DNA of 64,000 nt from Chitinophagales bacterium (GCA_013298845.1 JAAFJN010000014.1:47555-111554); one strand, 5' to 3'; shown: positions 1 to 9,686, numbered from the stretch's first letter. The notes: generated by a model not told the origin, from the letters alone. Made by a program: numbers and translations.

Positions 1-3000
1 CGGCGGGTTTGCAATACACCTGGAGTACGGCCAACGGGCAAATTCAATCGGGCGCAAACTCGCTCACGCCCACCATTGGGCTGCCGGGGCAATACACCTT
101 GCAGGTGTTTAACCCCACCAACAATTGCACTGCACAAAGCACAGTTTCTGTCTTGATTGATACCATTTCACCCTTGGCGCAGGCGGGTACCCCGCAGGTT
201 TTGTCTTGCCAAAACCCGGTATTGACCTTAAACGGTACGGGCAGCAGCAGCGGCACCGAATTTACCTATTCGTGGGCGACGCAGGGCGGAAACATCGTTA
301 ATGGGGCCACTACCTTATCGCCTCAGGTGGACGAATCCGGTTTTTACACCATTACCGTCACCAACCAAAACACAAGTTGTACCAGCGCAGCCACGGTGCA
401 AATTCTGCTGGACCAAAACACGCCCGAAGCCGATGCCGGACCCGCCCAATTATTAACCTGTACGGTGGATGAATTGCAACTCATCGGTACGGCCAGCAGC
501 CAGGGGCCGCAGTTTTCGTACCAATGGACCGGCCCCGGTATTGTTAGTGGAGCAAATACTTTAAGCCCCCTTATTAACGTACAAGGCACTTATGACCTAC
601 TCATTTCCAATACCTCCAACGGTTGTACCTCCAATGCCAGCGTTTTGGTCACTCAGGATATTTTGGCACCGGTAGCCAGCATTGCGCCACCACCCGTGCT
701 CAATTGTCAATTAACCAATACCACACTTACCGCCACCAACGCCAGTGCAGCACCTCATTTTAGTTACGCGTGGAGCAGCCCCAACGGCGGCAGTTTTGTG
801 GGTGGGGCCAATACCAGCACCCCAAAAATTGACAATCCCGGCACGTACCAACTGTTGGTGACCAATACCATCACCGGTTGCACCGCCACCTTAACCGTGG
901 ATGTCACGGAAGATATCGCCACCCCAATTTCGGATGCCGGAACCGGGGGACAATTGAACTGTACCACCCCGACGTACCAACTGGGCGGGTCGGCCAGTAA
1001 TACCGGACCAAATTATTCCATTTTGTGGTCCACTACGAACGGGAATATTGTTTCGGGCGAAAACACATTTAACCCCACCATCAACGAACCCGGAACTTAT
1101 ACCTTATTAATCACCAATAACAACAATTTCTGTACGGCTACCGACAACGTAACGATGCAGCAAAATGTAAACGCGCCCTTGGCCGTTGCGGCACCACCGC
1201 AAACGCTGACCTGTGCCGTTCAAAGCATCAACCTCAACGGATTTGGCTCCAGTAGTGGTGGTAATTTTAGTTATTTGTGGACGACCCAAACGGGTTCCAT
1301 CACCAGCGGCGACTCTACCTTAACGCCCACGGTGTCGGCCCCCGGCGCTTATCAATTACAAGTGACCAATACCAGTAACAACTGTGTGTCGTTGGTGACC
1401 GTTCAGGTGCCCCAAAACATTGTACCACCCGTGGCCGTGGGTGGTCCGGCGGTAACCCTGACTTGCTCTTTGGCCGATATTAAATTAAACGGCGCGGGCA
1501 GCAGCACTGGGGCAGGTTTCTCGTACGTTTGGTCGGTACCAACGGGTTCCAACGGAAATATTTTATTTGGTGCCAATTCGCTCACCCCGACGGTAAACGC
1601 ACCCGGTTTGTATCAATTGGTGGTGACAAACACCCAAAACGGGTGTAAATCTACCACCACCGCCGAAGTTTTGCAGGATGTAAACGCTCCCAATGCCGCC
1701 ATTGGCACACCGACCGAATTAACGTGTTTGGTAACCACTGTACAATTGGACGGAACCGGCACCAGCGCGGGCAGCGATATTAGTTACGCCTGGAGTACTC
1801 TGAATGGCAATATTATTTCGGGTCAATATTCGCTTACGCCCGTAGTAGATGCACCCGGCAGTTACGCTTTAGAGGTAACCAATACTTCCAACGGATGTAA
1901 AACATTGGCCAATATTGCCGTTACTGAAAATATTTTGGCACCCCAAACCCTTGCCGGACCGGACCAAACCCTCACCTGCGCCATTACTTCGCTCACGATC
2001 AACGCGACGGCCACCGGCGGCAGCAACGGCATTAATATTGTTTGGAATGGCCCAGGCATTCTGTCCGGGGGAAACACCATTTCACCCATTATTAACCAGC
2101 CGGGCACCTACACCCTCACCGTAAGCGACAACTACAATGGTTGCACCGATTCGGATGCCGTTCTGGTATTCCCCGATACCAATGCGCCGGTTGCGGCGGT
2201 AGCCACTCCCGGATTATTGACCTGTGCGGTGCAAAGCGTGCCTTTGGTGGGCAACGGCAGTAGCCAGGGACCGGAGTTTAACTACCTGTGGCAAGGGCCG
2301 GGCATTACGGGCAGCACCACTAGCCTATCCACTACGGTTAGTGAGCCGGGCACGTACGCCTTGCTCATCACCAATACCGCCAACGGCTGTACCACCACCA
2401 CCAGTGTCTCCGTTCCGCAGGATATTCAATTACCACTCGCCGAAGCCGGCAATGGTTTTGAACTCACCTGCACTACCCAGGAAGACGCACTCAGCGCGAC
2501 TGGTTCATCGGCGGGAGCGAACTTTAAATACTTTTGGTCCACCATCGACGGCAATATTGTCTTGGGCGGTACTACGGCCACGCCCTTGGTGAATGAGGCC
2601 GGTCTTTATACATTATTGGTAACGAATACAGCCACGGGCTGCACCAGCACGGACAATGTCTTGGTCATAAGAAACACCAATTATCCGGCTGATTTGCTCA
2701 CCGAAACCGTTAAACCCGCCTGTAACGACCAACCGGGCACCATCGAAATTACCGAGGTTACCGGCGGCGTCGGACCTTATTTGTACTCGATTGATGGCGG
2801 TAACAAGTTTTATTCGGCCAATACATTCCCGCAACTCAACCCCGGCACGTACACCCTCGTGGTGCAGGACGCCAATGGCTGTGAATACGAAGAGTCGCTC
2901 ACATTCCCGGTTCCGGTAGAGCCAGAAGTGACCACCAACCCACAAATCACCTTGGATTTTGGGCAAAGTACTACCCTCGTGGCCAATATCAACGTGCCGA

Positions 3001-3467
3001 TCAGCGAAATTGACACCATTATCTGGTCGCCCATGACGGGCCTTACGCCCACCGCAAAACCCACCGAAATGCTCGCGCAGCCTTTTTACACTACCACTTA
3101 TGAAGTATTAATTATCAATAAGGATGGTTGCGAAGATCGCGCTTCGGTGCAAATAAAAGTAGGAGACCCGCGCATTTACGCGCCCAACGTTATTACGCCC
3201 GATAACGGCACCGACGATAACGACCGATTTACGATTTTTGCCAAAGAAGGGCACGTCAAAAATATTCGTTATTTGCAGGTTTACGACCGTTGGGGGAACC
3301 AGGTGTTTTTCACCAGCAATGTACAGCCCAACGACCGCACCAAAGGTTGGGACGGCGTTTTCCGCGATGCCTCTATGTCACCCGCCGTATTCGTCTGGTG
3401 GGCGGAGTTAGAATTGGCCAACGGCGAAATTATTTTGCTGGAAGGTGATGTTACGGTGATTCGGTAA
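1..3467 (+). CDS. Giant repeat-rich surface protein with T9SS type B (CHU_C) sorting domain, 5' truncated
   Basis: The reading frame is open from the window edge, so the start lies outside. About 1,150 residues are visible. A partial module is followed by ten tandem modules of about 83 residues. Each has an LxC cysteine near its start, a Y-x-W core, a P-G-x-Y strand and a second cysteine in N-x-C or NGC, as in Ig-like/PKD beta-sandwich repeats. Then comes a SprB-like unit (GTIEITEVTGGVGPYLYS). The last ~95 residues (YAPNVITPDNGTDDN, VYDRWGNQVF, GWDG) match the gliding-motility/CHU_C C-terminal domain that directs export by the type IX secretion system. The expected role is a large cell-surface or released adhesin; this is inferred from architecture. 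It ends one base before the convergent esterase gene. The number of modules upstream is unknown. Confidence 0.9.
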   Translation, partial: AGLQYTWSTANGQIQSGANSLTPTIGLPGQYTLQVFNPTNNCTAQSTVSVLIDTISPLAQAGTPQVLSCQNPVLTLNGTGSSSGTEFTYSWATQGGNIVNGATTLSPQVDESGFYTITVTNQNTSCTSAATVQILLDQNTPEADAGPAQLLTCTVDELQLIGTASSQGPQFSYQWTGPGIVSGANTLSPLINVQGTYDLLISNTSNGCTSNASVLVTQDILAPVASIAPPPVLNCQLTNTTLTATNASAAPHFSYAWSSPNGGSFVGGANTSTPKIDNPGTYQLLVTNTITGCTATLTVDVTEDIATPISDAGTGGQLNCTTPTYQLGGSASNTGPNYSILWSTTNGNIVSGENTFNPTINEPGTYTLLITNNNNFCTATDNVTMQQNVNAPLAVAAPPQTLTCAVQSINLNGFGSSSGGNFSYLWTTQTGSITSGDSTLTPTVSAPGAYQLQVTNTSNNCVSLVTVQVPQNIVPPVAVGGPAVTLTCSLADIKLNGAGSSTGAGFSYVWSVPTGSNGNILFGANSLTPTVNAPGLYQLVVTNTQNGCKSTTTAEVLQDVNAPNAAIGTPTELTCLVTTVQLDGTGTSAGSDISYAWSTLNGNIISGQYSLTPVVDAPGSYALEVTNTSNGCKTLANIAVTENILAPQTLAGPDQTLTCAITSLTINATATGGSNGINIVWNGPGILSGGNTISPIINQPGTYTLTVSDNYNGCTDSDAVLVFPDTNAPVAAVATPGLLTCAVQSVPLVGNGSSQGPEFNYLWQGPGITGSTTSLSTTVSEPGTYALLITNTANGCTTTTSVSVPQDIQLPLAEAGNGFELTCTTQEDALSATGSSAGANFKYFWSTIDGNIVLGGTTATPLVNEAGLYTLLVTNTATGCTSTDNVLVIRNTNYPADLLTETVKPACNDQPGTIEITEVTGGVGPYLYSIDGGNKFYSANTFPQLNPGTYTLVVQDANGCEYEESLTFPVPVEPEVTTNPQITLDFGQSTTLVANINVPISEIDTIIWSPMTGLTPTAKPTEMLAQPFYTTTYEVLIINKDGCEDRASVQIKVGDPRIYAPNVITPDNGTDDNDRFTIFAKEGHVKNIRYLQVYDRWGNQVFFTSNVQPNDRTKGWDGVFRDASMSPAVFVWWAELELANGEIILLEGDVTVIR
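165..2690 (+). repeat. Ten tandem ~83-residue Ig/PKD-like modules inside the surface protein
   Basis: Ten modules of roughly 250 bp follow each other. Each begins with an A-G-x-x-x-x-L-x-C type motif (for example QTLTCAVQS, AQLLTCTVDE) and contains a TYxLxVTN strand ending in NGC. The protein is well conserved between modules but the DNA has diverged, which indicates old duplications under selection. Two cysteines per module could form a disulfide in each domain. Confidence 0.85.
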
Positions 3468-3468
3468 T

Positions 3469-4386
3469 TTATTTGAGTAAAAACATCAAGGGCTGGTCCA
3501 AACGTGCGCGCCAGGCACGCTCGGAGTGATCGGCCCCTTCAAAACGCAAGGTTTGCCATTGTGCGGCAGCATACCCTTTCTCCCGCATAATGGCATCCAT
3601 GCGGACCTGAATACCCGGATACATGGCATCCAGCGTGGCCGTACCGTAATCGAAATAAAACTTGTTTTTCCCGGGTTTGGGCAACTTTATCCGTAAATAC
3701 TCTTCAAATGCCGCCGGAACCGGGTTGTTTTCCAACGAAAAAATGCCCGGCCAATGGGTGGACAAACACGCCGCGCCCCCAAATACTTTGGGATATTGGG
3801 TAATGGCGTACATCGAAATCAATCCGCCCATGCTGGACCCCGCGATAAAGGTATTTTTTCGGTCTTTGCGGGTAGAAAAATTTTTATCCACGTATGGCTT
3901 TAGTTCTTTCACCAAAAAACGCAAATAATTATCCGAATTAGGTTGAAAACGGTCTTTTGTACGGCCCTTTCGTTGCAAAGCGGCGGTAACCGTATCGCGG
4001 TCGGCGGACGACATTTGCTCAAAGGGTTTTTGGGGGAAATACTCCGCGTGGCGGGAAGCGCCGTTGTTCCAAATACCTACTACGATAAACTTACGGGTGG
4101 CACCCCGTTTCATCAATCCGGCGGCAACGACATCCACATCCCAGGCCTGTTTATTCCAGGTAATGGTTGAATCGAACAGCGACTGGCCATCGTGCATGTA
4201 CAAAACGGCATATTTTTCCCGTTTCGAATACCCATCGGGCAGCCAGATATAAACGTTGTGGGGATCAATAAATTGAGAAGGGAAAGCATCGAGCCGGATA
4301 ATTTGGCCGGAATTGACTTTGGGCAATTGGGCCGTAGCCGGAAAGTGCCACAATAGCGCGCAAAAAGCGATAAAAATGTATTTCAT
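3469..4386 (-). CDS. Secreted alpha/beta-hydrolase esterase (putative esterase / enterochelin-esterase-like family)
   Basis: 305 residues. An N-terminal signal peptide (MKYIFIAFCALLWHFPATAQ) indicates export. The body matches the esterase D/Fes-like family (PF00756): an IWLPDGY strand, VLYMHDGQSLFD, and the nucleophile elbow GSSMGG with the probable catalytic serine at about residue 185. A histidine in GADHSERAW near the C-terminus would complete the triad. It probably hydrolyses an ester in the periplasm or outside the cell; the substrate cannot be told from sequence. It is convergent with the T9SS protein with a one-base gap. Upstream lies the repeat-filled spacer before rpsL, with no clear promoter. 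Length is normal for the family. Confidence 0.85.
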   Translation of the reverse strand: MKYIFIAFCALLWHFPATAQLPKVNSGQIIRLDAFPSQFIDPHNVYIWLPDGYSKREKYAVLYMHDGQSLFDSTITWNKQAWDVDVVAAGLMKRGATRKFIVVGIWNNGASRHAEYFPQKPFEQMSSADRDTVTAALQRKGRTKDRFQPNSDNYLRFLVKELKPYVDKNFSTRKDRKNTFIAGSSMGGLISMYAITQYPKVFGGAACLSTHWPGIFSLENNPVPAAFEEYLRIKLPKPGKNKFYFDYGTATLDAMYPGIQVRMDAIMREKGYAAAQWQTLRFEGADHSERAWRARLDQPLMFLLK

Positions 4387-4399
4387 AGTGCGTATTTTG

Positions 4400-4441
4400 A
4401 GACGTTAGACGGAAGACTTTAGACAAAAAACATTGGATGTG
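4400..4441. repeat. Heptamer array A (6 units, AGACNNN type)
   Basis: Six consecutive 7-mers: AGACGTT, AGACGGA, AGACTTT, AGACAAA, AAACATT, GGATGTG. It starts 14 bases upstream of the esterase start codon. Its unit and its closing CATTGGATGT are shared with the array at 22336-22419. Together with 4644-4706 it forms an inverted pair. Confidence 0.8.
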
Positions 4442-4511
4442 CCCAAAAAGTGTTGACAAAATGACTTTGAAAACCTTTTTGCCACTCACTGAACCAGTCA
4501 CTATACCATTC

Positions 4512-4539
4512 ATCACACATCACTCATCTCTCATCACTC
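4512..4539. repeat. Heptamer array B (4 clear units, ATCACTC type)
   Basis: Four consecutive 7-mers: ATCACAC, ATCACTC, ATCTCTC, ATCACTC. The sequence just upstream (from about 4484) looks like more decayed units in the same phase. The unit is unrelated to arrays A and C on either side, but the period is the same. Confidence 0.6.
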
Positions 4540-4643
4540 CAAAACCTGCTCGCGCGAAATTGCATTTCGTATGAAACGATCTATGCGGCTGTGCCGCAAG
4601 CGTAGCCGTGTTCAGTATATCTTGATGAAAGAACGCCAACGTT

Positions 4644-4706
4644 AAGTCTTTTGTCTAAGGTCTTCCGTCTAAAGTCTTTTGTCCAATGTCTTCCGTCTAA
4701 GGTCTG
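4644..4706. repeat. Heptamer array C (9 units, inverted relative to array A)
   Basis: Nine consecutive 7-mers: AAGTCTT, TTGTCTA, AGGTCTT, CCGTCTA, AAGTCTT, TTGTCCA, ATGTCTT, CCGTCTA, AGGTCTG. The reverse complement gives the AGAC-type units of array A. It ends about 33 bases upstream of the rpsL promoter, so it could fold back onto array A across 200 bases. Confidence 0.8.
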
Positions 4707-4738
4707 AATCCCAAAGGTACAAAAAACTCAAAATATTA

Positions 4739-4771
4739 TTTGGATAATTCACCAAAATGGATGTACCTTTG
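4739..4771 (+). promoter_or_regulatory. Promoter of the rpsL-rpsG-fusA region
   Basis: TTTG at 4739-4742 is followed after 21 bases by TACCTTTG at 4764-4771. This matches the Bacteroidota housekeeping promoter (-33 TTTG, -7 TAnnTTTG). Transcription would start about 4778, giving a leader of about 80 nt before rpsL. Confidence 0.7.
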
Positions 4772-4859
4772 CACTCGCTTTTGAGAAAGGTGGGGTTACC
4801 CTGTCCCTTTTCAATTGATTATCAAACAGTTAGATAAATTCTTATCAAGTTAAGCAAGT

Positions 4860-5234
4860 ATGCCAACTATTAATCAACTGGTACGCAAAAGCCGCGAGAA
4901 GGTAGAGCTGAAGAGCAAAAGCCGTGCGTTGAGTTCTTGCCCACAACGTCGTGGTGTATGTACACGTGTATATACAACTACGCCGAAGAAGCCAAACTCA
5001 GCCCTCCGTAAAGTGGCGAAAGTGCGTTTGACCAATTCCATCGAGGTGATTGCTTACATCCCGGGTGAAGGCCACAACTTACAAGAACACTCCATCGTAT
5101 TGGTGCGTGGTGGTCGTGTAAAAGACCTTCCGGGTGTACGTTACACTATCGTTCGCGGTGCGCTCGACACAGCCGGCGTAAACAACCGCAAAAAGAGCCG
5201 TTCTAAATACGGTTCTAAGCGTCCGAAGAAATAA
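4860..5234 (+). CDS. rpsL: 30S ribosomal protein S12
   Basis: 124 residues, the usual length. It is part of the decoding centre of the small subunit. It contains the signature [19 protein letters not shown] around the streptomycin-related lysine and [11 protein letters not shown] followed by [14 protein letters not shown], the second conserved loop where the modified aspartate sits. The residues at the classical streptomycin-resistance lysines are unchanged, so it reads as wild type. The start is the only ATG before the conserved [11 protein letters not shown]. It lies first in the str-type cluster, 68 bases ahead of rpsG, behind a strong phylum-type promoter. Confidence 0.98.
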   Translation: MPTINQLVRKSREKVELKSKSRALSSCPQRRGVCTRVYTTTPKKPNSALRKVAKVRLTNSIEVIAYIPGEGHNLQEHSIVLVRGGRVKDLPGVRYTIVRGALDTAGVNNRKKSRSKYGSKRPKK

Positions 5235-5302
5235 TATTTCGATCGGAATGCGACAAAAGGGCAGTAGGCCCGTTAACTTTTAATTTTTAAAACAGTAAAA
5301 AA

Positions 5303-5770
5303 ATGCGTAAGCACAAACCGAAACCTCGAGTATTGGCGCCCGATGCACGTTATAGCGACACGATGGTAACTCGTTTCGTAAATAACCTGATGTGGGACGG
5401 CAAGAAGAGCGTTGCTTTTGGCATTTTCTACGATGCATTAGACATCGTAAAAAGCCGCACCAACGAGGACGAGTTGCAAGTGTGGAAAAAAGCACTCAAC
5501 AACGTAATGCCTCAAGTGGAAGTGCGTAGCCGCCGTATTGGTGGTGCCACCTTCCAAATCCCCACTGAATTGCCAGCCAACCGTAAAATTGCCATCGGCA
5601 TGAAATGGTTGATTAAGTACGCCCGCGCCCGTTCCGGCAAAGGCATGGCTGAAAAACTGGCAGCAGAGGTCATCGCCGCTTCTAAAGGCGAGGGCAGCGC
5701 TGTTAAGAAACGCGAAGATACCCACAAAATGGCCGAAGCAAACCGCGCGTTTGCCAGCTATCGCGGGTAA
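5303..5770 (+). CDS. rpsG: 30S ribosomal protein S7
   Basis: 155 residues, normal length. It nucleates assembly of the 30S head by binding 16S rRNA. Recognisable blocks are MRKHKPKPRVLAPDARY at the start, the VEVRSRRIGGATFQIPTE region with the RRxGGxxxQVP-type signature, and KRREDTHKMAEANRAF-like KKREDTHKMAEANRAFASYRG at the end. It follows rpsL by 68 bases and should be cotranscribed with it. The start codon is preceded by an A-rich leader rather than a Shine-Dalgarno sequence, which is normal for Bacteroidota. Confidence 0.98.
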   Translation: MRKHKPKPRVLAPDARYSDTMVTRFVNNLMWDGKKSVAFGIFYDALDIVKSRTNEDELQVWKKALNNVMPQVEVRSRRIGGATFQIPTELPANRKIAIGMKWLIKYARARSGKGMAEKLAAEVIAASKGEGSAVKKREDTHKMAEANRAFASYRG

Positions 5771-5778
5771 TATCCTCC

Positions 5779-5875
5779 TCAGAGTTCGATACCCGATACT
5801 CTGATATTTCGCAGCCGTCGAAAATTGTCCGGAAAGTGTGCGCAAGCACCCTTAACGAGGATGATTTTCGACGGT
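5779..5875 (+). promoter_or_regulatory. Stem-loops behind rpsG
   Basis: CAGAGT and ACTCTG pair around 5779-5803. An 11-bp stem, CCGTCGAAAAT at 5815-5825 with ATTTTCGACGG at 5864-5874, encloses a small GTGC-GCAA-GCAC hairpin. Only a short T tract follows, so this could be a weak terminator, an attenuator or a processing site between rpsG and fusA. The remaining ~280 bases up to fusA are AT-rich; I see no gene and no clean promoter in them. Confidence 0.5.
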
Positions 5876-6160
5876 TTTGCCGTTTAAAGTATTGATCTGT
5901 GTTAACTGTTTTTTAAGTTTTACCAAATTTTTAAAATTCAAGAACGGTTTTTCCAAAATTTTTACTTTATTGGCCCAAATTTAAAACCTCGTAACGATAC
6001 TTTATTCCTTTTAACCGTATAAATGATCGTTGCACCCCCAAGAAACTTTACCGCGCCGAAATTTGTTGTTTAATAGTGTTTTCTCACTACCCGCACATTT
6101 TTCCAACGGTAACCGAAAATAACATCATTTTATCATTAATTTACTCATCACATTTACACA

Positions 6161-8296
6161 ATGGCAAAGGATCTCAGGTTTACCCGCAATATCGGTATTG
6201 CCGCTCACATTGACGCAGGTAAAACGACTACAACAGAACGCGTTCTGTACTACACGGGTGTAAACCACAAAATCGGTGAGGTTCACGAAGGCGCCGCTAC
6301 CATGGACTGGATGGAGCAGGAGCAAGAGCGTGGTATCACTATCACTTCAGCCGCTACCAAATGCCAATGGAAGGTAGCCGAGCAGAGTTATGACTTCAAT
6401 ATTATCGATACGCCAGGCCACGTTGACTTTACCGTGGAGGTAAACCGCTCTTTGCGCGTTTTGGACGGATTGGTATTCCTTTTCTCCGCTGTTGATGGTG
6501 TAGAACCACAGTCAGAAACCAACTGGCGCCTGGCTGATAACTATAAAGTGCCTCGTATCGCGTTCATCAACAAGATGGACCGTGCCGGTTCCGATTTCTT
6601 CATGTGCGTATCGGACATGAAAGCGAAATTGGGTGCAAACGCTATTCCATTGCAAGTGCCCATCGGCAACGAGCATAACTTCATGGGTGTTGTTGACCTC
6701 GTGAGCAACGAAGCCATCGTTTGGAACGAGCACGATCAGGGCATGACTTATAAAGTTATTGACATCCCGGAAGACATCGCTGAAACGGTGAAAGAATACC
6801 GCAAAAAATTGGTGGAACAAGTAGCCGAGTACGACGACGCCCTCCTCGAGAAGTTCTTCGACGACCCGGATAGCATCACCATCGACGAAATGCGCGCCGC
6901 TATCCGCTCTGCCGTTTGCGACATGAAAATGACGCCGGTAATGTGTGGTTCTGCGTTCAAAAACAAAGGTGTTCAGGCTTGCCTCGACGCGGTTTGTTAT
7001 TACCTCCCTTCTCCGCTGGATATCGAAGCCGTTAAAGGTATCAACCCGGACACCGAGCAGGAAGTTAGCCGCAAACCATCCGTTGACGAACCATTTACCG
7101 CTTTGGCGTTCAAAATCGCAACGGACCCATTCGTAGGTCGCTTGTGCTTTATCCGCGTTTATTCCGGTAAACTCGATGCTGGTTCTTACGTTTACAACGC
7201 TCGTACGGGCGATAAAGAACGGATCAGCCGCTTGTACCAAATGCACGCGAACAAACAAAACCCGATTGACTCCGTAGAAGCAGGTGATATCTGCGCGGCA
7301 GTTGGTTTTAAAGATATCCGTACCGGTGATACCCTCTGCGAAGTAGGTAAACCCATCGTACTCGAATCAATGGTATTCCCTGAGCCGGTAATTGGTCTCG
7401 CTATCGAACCAAAAACCCAAAAAGACCTTGATAAATTGGGTATGGCCCTCAACAAACTCGCCGAAGAAGATCCAACCTTCCGCGTGCGTTTCGACGAGGA
7501 TACCAACCAAACCGTTATCAGTGGTATGGGTGAATTGCACCTCGAAATCATCGTTGACCGTTTGCGTCGCGAGTTTAAGGTGGAATGTAACCAGGGTGCT
7601 CCTCAGGTAAACTACAAAGAGGCGTTGACGACTACCGTAGAACACCGCGAACGTTTGAAAAAACAATCGGGTGGTTCGGGTCTCTTCGCTGATATGGAAT
7701 TCACCCTCGGCCCAGCCGACGAAGAGTTCCTCAACAGCGACGACTTCAAGAGCGGCAAGAAAAAATTGCAGTTCGAGTGGGCTATCGTGGGTGGTGCAAT
7801 TGATAAAAACTACATCAAGCCAATCACCGACGGTTTCACCCAAATGATGAGCAACGGTATCTTGGCAGGTTACAACATTGATTCGATGAAAGTGCGCGTA
7901 ACCGACGGTGGTATGCACGCAGTTGACTCGAAGCCAATCGCCTTCGAATTGTGCGCTAAAGAAGGTTTCCGCGAAGCCGCTCCTAAGTGCAAACCGAAGT
8001 TGATGGAACCCATCATGAAACTCGAAATCGTAACCCCCGAAGAATACGTGGGTTCGGTCATCGGTGACTTGAACCGTCGTCGTGGTCTTCCGAAAGGACA
8101 GGAAACCCGTATGGGTGGCGCAGTTGCCGTTCAGGCAGAAGTTCCTTTGGCCGAAATGTTTGGTTATGTAACACAGTTGCGTACCCTTACTTCAGGTCGT
8201 GCCGCTTCTACTATGGAGTTCTCACACTACTTTGAAGCACCAGACGGTATCGCAAAGGCAGTTATTGAGAAAGCCAAAGGCGCCGTAAAAGCGTAA
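6161..8296 (+). CDS. fusA: Elongation factor G
   Basis: 711 residues, the usual length. This GTPase drives translocation on the ribosome and, with RRF, recycling. The G domain shows G1 [10 protein letters not shown] (residues 15-24), switch [12 protein letters not shown]3 DTPGH and G4 NKMD. The later domains include the domain IV/V block [14 protein letters not shown] and [19 protein letters not shown] near the end. The start ATG directly precedes [14 protein letters not shown], as in other EF-Gs. It lies 390 bases behind rpsG, a longer gap than usual, so it may have its own promoter. It is followed by a terminator instead of rpsJ/tuf. Confidence 0.98.
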   Translation: MAKDLRFTRNIGIAAHIDAGKTTTTERVLYYTGVNHKIGEVHEGAATMDWMEQEQERGITITSAATKCQWKVAEQSYDFNIIDTPGHVDFTVEVNRSLRVLDGLVFLFSAVDGVEPQSETNWRLADNYKVPRIAFINKMDRAGSDFFMCVSDMKAKLGANAIPLQVPIGNEHNFMGVVDLVSNEAIVWNEHDQGMTYKVIDIPEDIAETVKEYRKKLVEQVAEYDDALLEKFFDDPDSITIDEMRAAIRSAVCDMKMTPVMCGSAFKNKGVQACLDAVCYYLPSPLDIEAVKGINPDTEQEVSRKPSVDEPFTALAFKIATDPFVGRLCFIRVYSGKLDAGSYVYNARTGDKERISRLYQMHANKQNPIDSVEAGDICAAVGFKDIRTGDTLCEVGKPIVLESMVFPEPVIGLAIEPKTQKDLDKLGMALNKLAEEDPTFRVRFDEDTNQTVISGMGELHLEIIVDRLRREFKVECNQGAPQVNYKEALTTTVEHRERLKKQSGGSGLFADMEFTLGPADEEFLNSDDFKSGKKKLQFEWAIVGGAIDKNYIKPITDGFTQMMSNGILAGYNIDSMKVRVTDGGMHAVDSKPIAFELCAKEGFREAAPKCKPKLMEPIMKLEIVTPEEYVGSVIGDLNRRRGLPKGQETRMGGAVAVQAEVPLAEMFGYVTQLRTLTSGRAASTMEFSHYFEAPDGIAKAVIEKAKGAVKA

Positions 8297-8387
8297 TCAT
8301 ACTTCGCCTCGCGACAGGTCTTGTCCGCAAAACCTAGTAGCAGCGCTCAGTATAAAGTTAACGAATTTTGTTAACCGGCAAATAATT

Positions 8388-8422
8388 AGCCGCTTCGGAT
8401 GCATTTCCGAAGCGGCTTTTTT
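8388..8422 (+). terminator. Rho-independent terminator after fusA
   Basis: A 12-bp perfect stem (AGCCGCTTCGGA with TCCGAAGCGGCT) and a 6-base loop run directly into TTTTTT. It closes the rpsL-rpsG-fusA unit about 90 bases after the fusA stop. Confidence 0.9.
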
Positions 8423-8500
8423 ATTGGTTGAACACAACACGCCGGAACAAAGTTATTTAGCAAGATTGTAAAATATAGATTTTCGGCCTATCAAGATACA

Positions 8501-8541
8501 TGAATTGGTGTTGCCAGAATAAATCCGACAACACCAATTCA
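8501..8541 (-). terminator. Stem-loop at the 3' end of the FN3/T9SS gene
   Basis: A 13-bp perfect inverted repeat (TGAATTGGTGTTG and its complement) has a 15-base loop and starts eight bases beyond the stop of the minus-strand gene. No T tract follows on that strand, so it may stabilise the 3' end rather than terminate by itself. Confidence 0.5.
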
Positions 8542-8548
8542 AAACAGA

Positions 8549-9628
8549 TTACAAACCCGTTTTAATCACTTTTATACTTTTTACCTCCGTTGATGATACC
8601 ATTTTCACCATGTAAGCACCATTGGGCAATGCTTGTGTGTCGATGGAAGTATTGGCATCGGTAATTGTTTTTTCGATCCATAACCGGCCGGACAAGTCCA
8701 TAATTTGTACCTGCACGGGTTCGCCATTTGTGATATCCAATTCTAATTCAGCATTGAATGGATTAGGATATACACTAGTCCGAGGCGTCTTGGCAGCAAC
8801 TGCTTTGGGCATCCCCATCTTTGGGGGAGTGCACTTGGCGACATAAACCGTGTAACCTGGTTTAACATCACTTGCCTGAAAAACAGCCTCGCCACTAACA
8901 TTGGAAAACACCTTAAATTTGGCATAACTCATTAATGAATTGTTTTCGCATGAAACCAATTGGACACTGTATCCGCTTTCACCAACATTACAACCTTGGG
9001 GACCTCCGTCCGAAAGACTTGCCAGGAACCCTGCATCCTCCTCATCGGTATCAAAGTGCACTTCATTTAGGCTAAGTTGACCGCTAGGGAAAGAAATTTG
9101 GAACTCCGTGAACTGGTCTGTATTATCCTTAACTACTTTGCAGTGACTATTGCATTGGGTTAAAATTACTTCATAGTTCGAAGGAACATACGGTTTGTTA
9201 GTAGGTTGGAAAGTATTAATCACAATTTCTATCACAAAATCAGTTCTTTGAACAATCGTAGAAGATTCATTTCCACTGTAGTCACCGCCAGTATCAGCAG
9301 GTGTCACTTCAATACGGTAATCTGTGTTCCCCTCCAGGTTATCGTTAGTGATATTTAGGTTATTGGTGTATTTGGTTTGAACCAACGTATTGGCTGGCAA
9401 CTCATATGCTCGTACCCGATAAGATACTGCACCCGACACCGCATCCCACTGGGTAGAGATGGTCGTAGAGTTAAAATTGGTTACAATAAGATTTTGAGGG
9501 GCTGGCAGAGAAACTAAAATTTCACTTTTGCTATCTACAACCCCATGATTACTTCCAGTAGCGTTGACACCGAAGGCACTAATGAGAAGCAGGATAAAAA
9601 TGAAAACATACTTGTGCTTTTTTTCCAT
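8549..9628 (-). CDS. Secreted fibronectin type III protein with T9SS type A sorting domain
   Basis: 359 residues from the ATG at 9628. The open frame extends 21 codons further upstream, but the signal peptide begins at MEKKHKYVFIFILLLISAFG, so the internal start is preferred. After the signal peptide an FN3 domain is visible (PAPQNLIVTNFNSTTISTQW, SYRVRAYEL, DYRIEVTPAD). A middle region with several cysteines has no clear match. The last ~75 residues (SVYPNPFNAELELDI, VQIMDLSGRL, LPNGAYMVKM, KVIK) are a type A T9SS C-terminal signal that leads to outer-membrane export and surface anchoring. The function is unknown beyond being an extracellular protein. The middle shows no enzyme motif. A stem-loop lies behind it. 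Confidence 0.85.
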   Translation of the reverse strand: MEKKHKYVFIFILLLISAFGVNATGSNHGVVDSKSEILVSLPAPQNLIVTNFNSTTISTQWDAVSGAVSYRVRAYELPANTLVQTKYTNNLNITNDNLEGNTDYRIEVTPADTGGDYSGNESSTIVQRTDFVIEIVINTFQPTNKPYVPSNYEVILTQCNSHCKVVKDNTDQFTEFQISFPSGQLSLNEVHFDTDEEDAGFLASLSDGGPQGCNVGESGYSVQLVSCENNSLMSYAKFKVFSNVSGEAVFQASDVKPGYTVYVAKCTPPKMGMPKAVAAKTPRTSVYPNPFNAELELDITNGEPVQVQIMDLSGRLWIEKTITDANTSIDTQALPNGAYMVKMVSSTEVKSIKVIKTGL

Positions 9629-9655
9629 AATACAGTTGATAAGTTTTAAAAAAAA

Positions 9656-9686
9656 TTGCGTAGGCTGCATCATCAACCTACCTTTG
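9656..9686 (+). promoter_or_regulatory. Candidate promoter for the 480-residue protein gene
   Basis: TTG at 9656-9658, 20 bases, then TACCTTTG at 9679-9686. It lies in the divergent spacer and points towards the gene at 9831, implying a leader of about 140 nt. Confidence 0.5.

Noticed and set aside
2224..2966. Overlapping frames inside the repeat protein gene on both strands
   Set aside because: They are shadows of a strongly supported coding frame with repeated protein modules.
4541..4640. Possible tRNA or rRNA fragment between the heptamer arrays
   Set aside because: No cloverleaf, no TTC-type arm and no 3' CCA pattern could be assembled.
6512..7918. Long minus-strand frames opposite fusA
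   Set aside because: Antisense shadows caused by biased codon use in a highly expressed gene.
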